Translations under genes and position numbers: made by a program
Part shown: piece by piece, positions 61,073 to 64,000 of the stretch
How the letters are laid out: every line of letters starts with the position of its first letter
Position numbering within the stretch: the stretch's first letter is position 1
Notes under the pieces: generated by a model
Told to the model about the DNA's origin: nothing
What the model saw: the letters and a program-made list of their open reading frames with translations, nothing else
Databases searched by the model: none
Origin: Siminovitchia sp047228825
Lineage (GTDB): Bacteria; Bacillota; Bacilli; Bacillales; Bacillaceae_C
Assembly (NCBI RefSeq): GCF_047228825.1
Contig: NZ_JBFEGN010000004.1
Span: forward strand, 45,347-109,346
DNA: 64,000 bases
Reading direction: 5' to 3'

Positions 61073-62098
61073 ATGAAAAGATTGGATACAACGTTGTACG
61101 GGAACCGATGGAAGTCGTTTGCGTTTTTTATTGCCCTTATTTTGGCGCTGCCATTTTTTGTTCATGAACCTCATCTATTTACCATTTTAACCTTAATCGG
61201 TTTATACTCTGTCATTACAGTCGGCTTAAGTCTGTTGCTTGGATATGCCGGACAAATCTCATTGGGACACGCTGCTTTTTTTGGGATTGGCGCCTATGTT
61301 TCCGGAATTTTAACGACCAAAACGGCTATTTCTCCTTGGCTTGTTATTATATTGGGAATGGTGGCCACATTTTTGTTGGCTTATATAATTGGAATCCCCA
61401 TTTTAAAGTTGAAGGGTCACTTTTTGGCACTGGCTACAGTAGGTTTAAACATTATCGTTTACGTACTGATCGTCGGATTGTCGGATATCACCGGAGGGCC
61501 GTTGGGGCTTCAAGGCATCCCCAAGCTTTCATTGTTGGGAATTGACCTGGGCGATCCTTTGTATTTTTACTATTTCATTTGGACCATTGTTGTGCTTGTT
61601 ACCTTTGTATCTACCAATATCGTCAGGTCCCATGTCGGAAGGTTATTAAAAAGTATAGGTGACAGCGAAATCGCGACTCAGACGTTGGGTGTAAATGTTG
61701 CAAAATATAAAGTGTCCATTTTTGCACTCAGTGCTGCTTATGCATCATTAGCCGGCAGTTTATATGCCCACTTTATTAGTTTTATCGCCCCTCCGACTTT
61801 TAATGTCCATTTTTCCATTATCCTGTTAATCATGGTGATGATTGGGGGAGTACACTCTATATGGGGAGCCATTTTGGGTACTGCCTTGATTATGTTTTTA
61901 CAAGAACTGATTAAGTTTGTCGGGGATACGTATTTTCAGATCAGTGGACCGATTGAGAATGTTGTATACGGATTAATCGTCATTATTGTTATGATTTTTA
62001 TGCCGCGCGGTTTAATTTCGATCTTATCTTTGGGCTGGAATCGGCTTAAACCGAATAAAGTAAAAATTTCTGCCAAAGAGGAAAGGAATTTAACATGA
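61073..62098 (+). CDS. ABC transporter permease, LivM family
   Basis: A 341-residue permease with LLLGYAGQISLGHAAFFGIG, ITGGPLGLQGIP and GDSEIATQTLGVNVAKYKV, standard LivM motifs. It overlaps the ATPase gene by ATGA. Confidence 0.93.
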   Translation: MKRLDTTLYGNRWKSFAFFIALILALPFFVHEPHLFTILTLIGLYSVITVGLSLLLGYAGQISLGHAAFFGIGAYVSGILTTKTAISPWLVIILGMVATFLLAYIIGIPILKLKGHFLALATVGLNIIVYVLIVGLSDITGGPLGLQGIPKLSLLGIDLGDPLYFYYFIWTIVVLVTFVSTNIVRSHVGRLLKSIGDSEIATQTLGVNVAKYKVSIFALSAAYASLAGSLYAHFISFIAPPTFNVHFSIILLIMVMIGGVHSIWGAILGTALIMFLQELIKFVGDTYFQISGPIENVVYGLIVIIVMIFMPRGLISILSLGWNRLKPNKVKISAKEERNLT

Positions 62099-62862
62099 AA
62101 AAACTACTTGAAGTGAAGCAGCTGACGAAGAGATTTGGAGGAGTCACGGCAGTAGACAATGTTGACTTTCATGTGAACGATGGTGAAATTGTAGCTGTCA
62201 TCGGTCCGAATGGTGCAGGAAAAACAACACTGTTTAATATGATTTCTTGTTTTATACAGCCTACTGAAGGCGAAGTTTTTTACAAAGGGCAGAAATTAAC
62301 CGGCAAAAAAATAAATGAGCTGGCATCCCTCGGTATTTCCAGAACATTTCAGAACCTGCAAATTTTTAAAAGTCTCACTGTTTTGGAGAATGTCATGATG
62401 GGTACCCATGTGAAGTTAAAAACAAATGTCATTAGCGCTGGCTTTCGTCTTCCTGTTGTAAGACACGATGAAGAGTTATCATACAAGCTTGCAATGGATA
62501 CTCTAAAAATGGTCGGTTTGGACCATTTGGCCTATGAAACGGCAAGCCAGCTTTCCTATGGGCTGCAAAAGCAATTGGAGTTTGCACGTGCCATTATTTA
62601 TAATCCCGATTTAATCATGCTGGATGAGCCCATGGCCGGCTTAAATGACAATGAAACAAATAAAATGGCCGGTTTTATCAAAGATTTAAAAAGCAAGGGG
62701 CACTCATTTTTATTCGTTGAGCATAAAATGGCTACCGTCATGGAACTTGCGGATCGGATCGTTGTTATAGATTTTGGAAAGAAAATTGCCGAAGGCACTC
62801 CGGATGAGATACAGAGCAACGAGAAAGTAATCAGTGCTTATTTAGGACAGGAGGCGATATAA
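62095..62862 (+). CDS. ABC transporter ATP-binding protein, LivG family
   Basis: A 255-residue ATPase with Walker A GPNGAGKTT, the LivG-specific ISRTFQNLQIFKSLTVLENV, Walker B LIMLDEPMAGLND and the H-loop VEHKM. The signature is LSYGLQKQLEFA rather than LSGG, which is common in LivG. Confidence 0.93.
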   Translation: MKKLLEVKQLTKRFGGVTAVDNVDFHVNDGEIVAVIGPNGAGKTTLFNMISCFIQPTEGEVFYKGQKLTGKKINELASLGISRTFQNLQIFKSLTVLENVMMGTHVKLKTNVISAGFRLPVVRHDEELSYKLAMDTLKMVGLDHLAYETASQLSYGLQKQLEFARAIIYNPDLIMLDEPMAGLNDNETNKMAGFIKDLKSKGHSFLFVEHKMATVMELADRIVVIDFGKKIAEGTPDEIQSNEKVISAYLGQEAI

Positions 62863-63587
62863 TGTTCCAGGTTGAGAATCTATCAACGAGCATCGGCAAA
62901 ATACAAATCCTCCATTCCATTGATTTCCACGTGAACGAAGGAGAAATTATTTCTATTATCGGAGCAAACGGGGCGGGAAAGAGTACGCTGTTAAATACAT
63001 TAGCCGGGCTTTACAGGTCATTTGAGGGCAAGGTTACTCTTCGTGATGAGGTTATTACCGGCTTGCCAGCTTATAAAGTGGTAGGAAAGGGACTCAGTTT
63101 GGTGCCTGAAGGACGCCAGGTTTTCCCCAACCTGACAGTAAAAGAGAATCTTCTTCTCGGAATCTACACAAAGTACTATAAGGACAAGAATCTTGTAAAC
63201 AAAAATTTGGAAAAAATGCTGGAACTGTTCCCCGGACTAAAAAAGCATTACAATAATTTGGGTGGAAACCTAAGCGGCGGGGAACAGCAAATGCTAGCCA
63301 TCGCCCGCGGATTAATGTCCAACCCGAAAATCATTTTGCTGGACGAACCTTCCATGGGGCTGGCACCGATCATCGTTGCGGAAATTCTTGATATTTTGGA
63401 GATCATCAAGAAGGAAATGGGTACCATGGTCATCTTGGTAGAACAAAACGTAAGGGCTGCTTTAAAAGTAGCCGACCGTGCCTACGTCATGGACCAGGGA
63501 AGGTTCATCATGGACGGTCCGAGAGATGAAATCAGTGCCAATCCGCTGGTGAAGTCTGCATATTTGGGGATAAAGGCGACTGGATGA
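62862..63587 (+). CDS. ABC transporter ATP-binding protein, LivF family
   Basis: A 241-residue ATPase with GANGAGKST, LVPEGRQVFPNLTVKENLL, LSGGEQQMLAIARGLM, IILLDEPSMGLAP and LVEQNVRAALKVADRAYVM. It overlaps LivG by one base and ends the operon. Confidence 0.93.
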   Translation: MFQVENLSTSIGKIQILHSIDFHVNEGEIISIIGANGAGKSTLLNTLAGLYRSFEGKVTLRDEVITGLPAYKVVGKGLSLVPEGRQVFPNLTVKENLLLGIYTKYYKDKNLVNKNLEKMLELFPGLKKHYNNLGGNLSGGEQQMLAIARGLMSNPKIILLDEPSMGLAPIIVAEILDILEIIKKEMGTMVILVEQNVRAALKVADRAYVMDQGRFIMDGPRDEISANPLVKSAYLGIKATG

Positions 63588-63602
63588 TCAAGTTTTATTT
63601 TG

Positions 63603-63642
63603 AAGGGCTGATCTATTAAAAATAATGGGGCAGCCTTTTTTA
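63603..63642 (+). terminator. Terminator of the Liv-type operon
   Basis: AAGGGCTG and CAGCCTTTTTT arms with a loop of about 22 nt. Confidence 0.55.
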
Positions 63643-63729
63643 AATTGATCGCAAATTGAAAAGTTGTATTTAGATTTTCAATCAGTCTTTCTTGGATGAC
63701 CAAAAAAACCCTTAAATATTTCAGTCTGT

Positions 63730-63921
63730 GAGCTGAATCAGCGGTTTCAAACGATTGTTCAAACAACCATTCAGTTTTTAATGGTAGAACAAAATATTTC
63801 CCTGGCTTGTGCTGCAGCAGATGAAATATTAATTATGAACAGGGGTCAAATTATATGGAATGGTACACCGGATGAACTGATGGACGATGAAGAAATACAG
63901 CGTCAATATTTAGGTATTTAG
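63730..63921 (+). pseudogene. LivF C-terminal remnant
   Basis: A frame open from 63700 to TAG 63919-63921 reads QFLMVEQNISLACAAADEIL and then IMNRGQIIWNGTPDELM, ending YLGI. This matches the last 55-65 residues of LivF proteins, including VEQN and the MDQGR-like strand of the intact gene just upstream. Walker A, signature and Walker B regions are absent and there is no start codon or ribosome site. It is not a copy of the adjacent livF (the residues differ), so it is a relic of another Liv-type operon. Confidence 0.75.
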
Positions 63922-64000
63922 GAGAATCAATTTCATAATTGCTCTTTATAAAAATTTAATCTTATCCCAGATGAAAAAAAGTACTGCTATGTTTATTTTT

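Overview
The window looks like chromosomal DNA of a low-to-moderate GC, aerobic, spore-former-type Firmicute (Bacillales). Supporting signs are strong AGGAGG-type ribosome binding sites, frequent GTG/TTG starts, sigma-A promoters, rho-independent terminators, CcpA-like cre sites and proteins of Bacillus-like families. It is a dense catabolic region: about 55 genes, almost all for uptake and CoA-dependent or oxygenase-dependent breakdown of aromatic and other organic acids, with at least eight regulators. There are no rRNA, tRNA, CRISPR or phage genes.

Layout. (1) 1-1681: end of a quercetin-dioxygenase-like bicupin and an alpha/beta hydrolase. (2) 1872-2348: decayed Rpn-type nuclease gene. (3) 2622-10789: gentisate module A, with gentisate 1,2-dioxygenase, FAH-family hydrolase, hotdog thioesterase, acyl-CoA ligase, IclR regulator, FAD monooxygenase, an unrecognised 183-aa protein and a PaaK-type CoA ligase. 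The set fits a CoA-thioester route such as salicylate to salicylyl-CoA to gentisyl-CoA to gentisate. (4) 10933-12881: MFS transporter and IclR regulator. (5) 13038-15598: gentisate module B, with FAH hydrolase, DinB-type maleylpyruvate isomerase candidate and a second gentisate dioxygenase. (6) 15782-16216: heptad-repeat coiled coil. (7) 16409-21502: TRAP transporter, IclR regulator and a 3-hydroxybenzoate-6-hydroxylase-like enzyme that would feed gentisate. (8) 21697-27675: intact Rpn nuclease, two overlapping IclR genes, a PucR/CdaR-type regulator and a LysE exporter. (9) 27895-36180: beta-oxidation-type cluster with a duplicated dehydrogenase/hydratase cassette, one copy frameshifted, plus a CoA-ligase remnant.

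(10) 36542-44147: AraC-type regulator with a degenerate receiver, divergent from a cytochrome P450 that is followed by a phosphonate-type ABC transporter and an AbrB-family permease. (11) 44295-56951: the most unusual block. Two 2-hydroxyacyl-CoA dehydratase/benzoyl-CoA-reductase-type subunits and a class III CoA-transferase are followed by an oligopeptide-type ABC transporter with a CapA-like protein inside the operon, an MFS transporter and a LuxR-type regulator. The usual dehydratase activator is absent, and one subunit has lost the expected Fe-S cysteines. (12) 57417-63921: DUF1646 transporter behind a candidate Na+ riboswitch, a complete branched-chain-amino-acid-type ABC transporter, and a remnant of another LivF gene.

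Modules A and B converge on gentisate and then on ring-cleavage products; the transporters supply substrates and the IclR proteins presumably sense them. A candidate operator (AGTTC-N8-GGAAC) occurs in two divergent promoters of module A, and an AAGTTATCCAT element is shared by the module A dioxygenase promoter and the 3-hydroxybenzoate hydroxylase promoter. All assignments rest on reading the sequence and on remembered family features; no database search was run.
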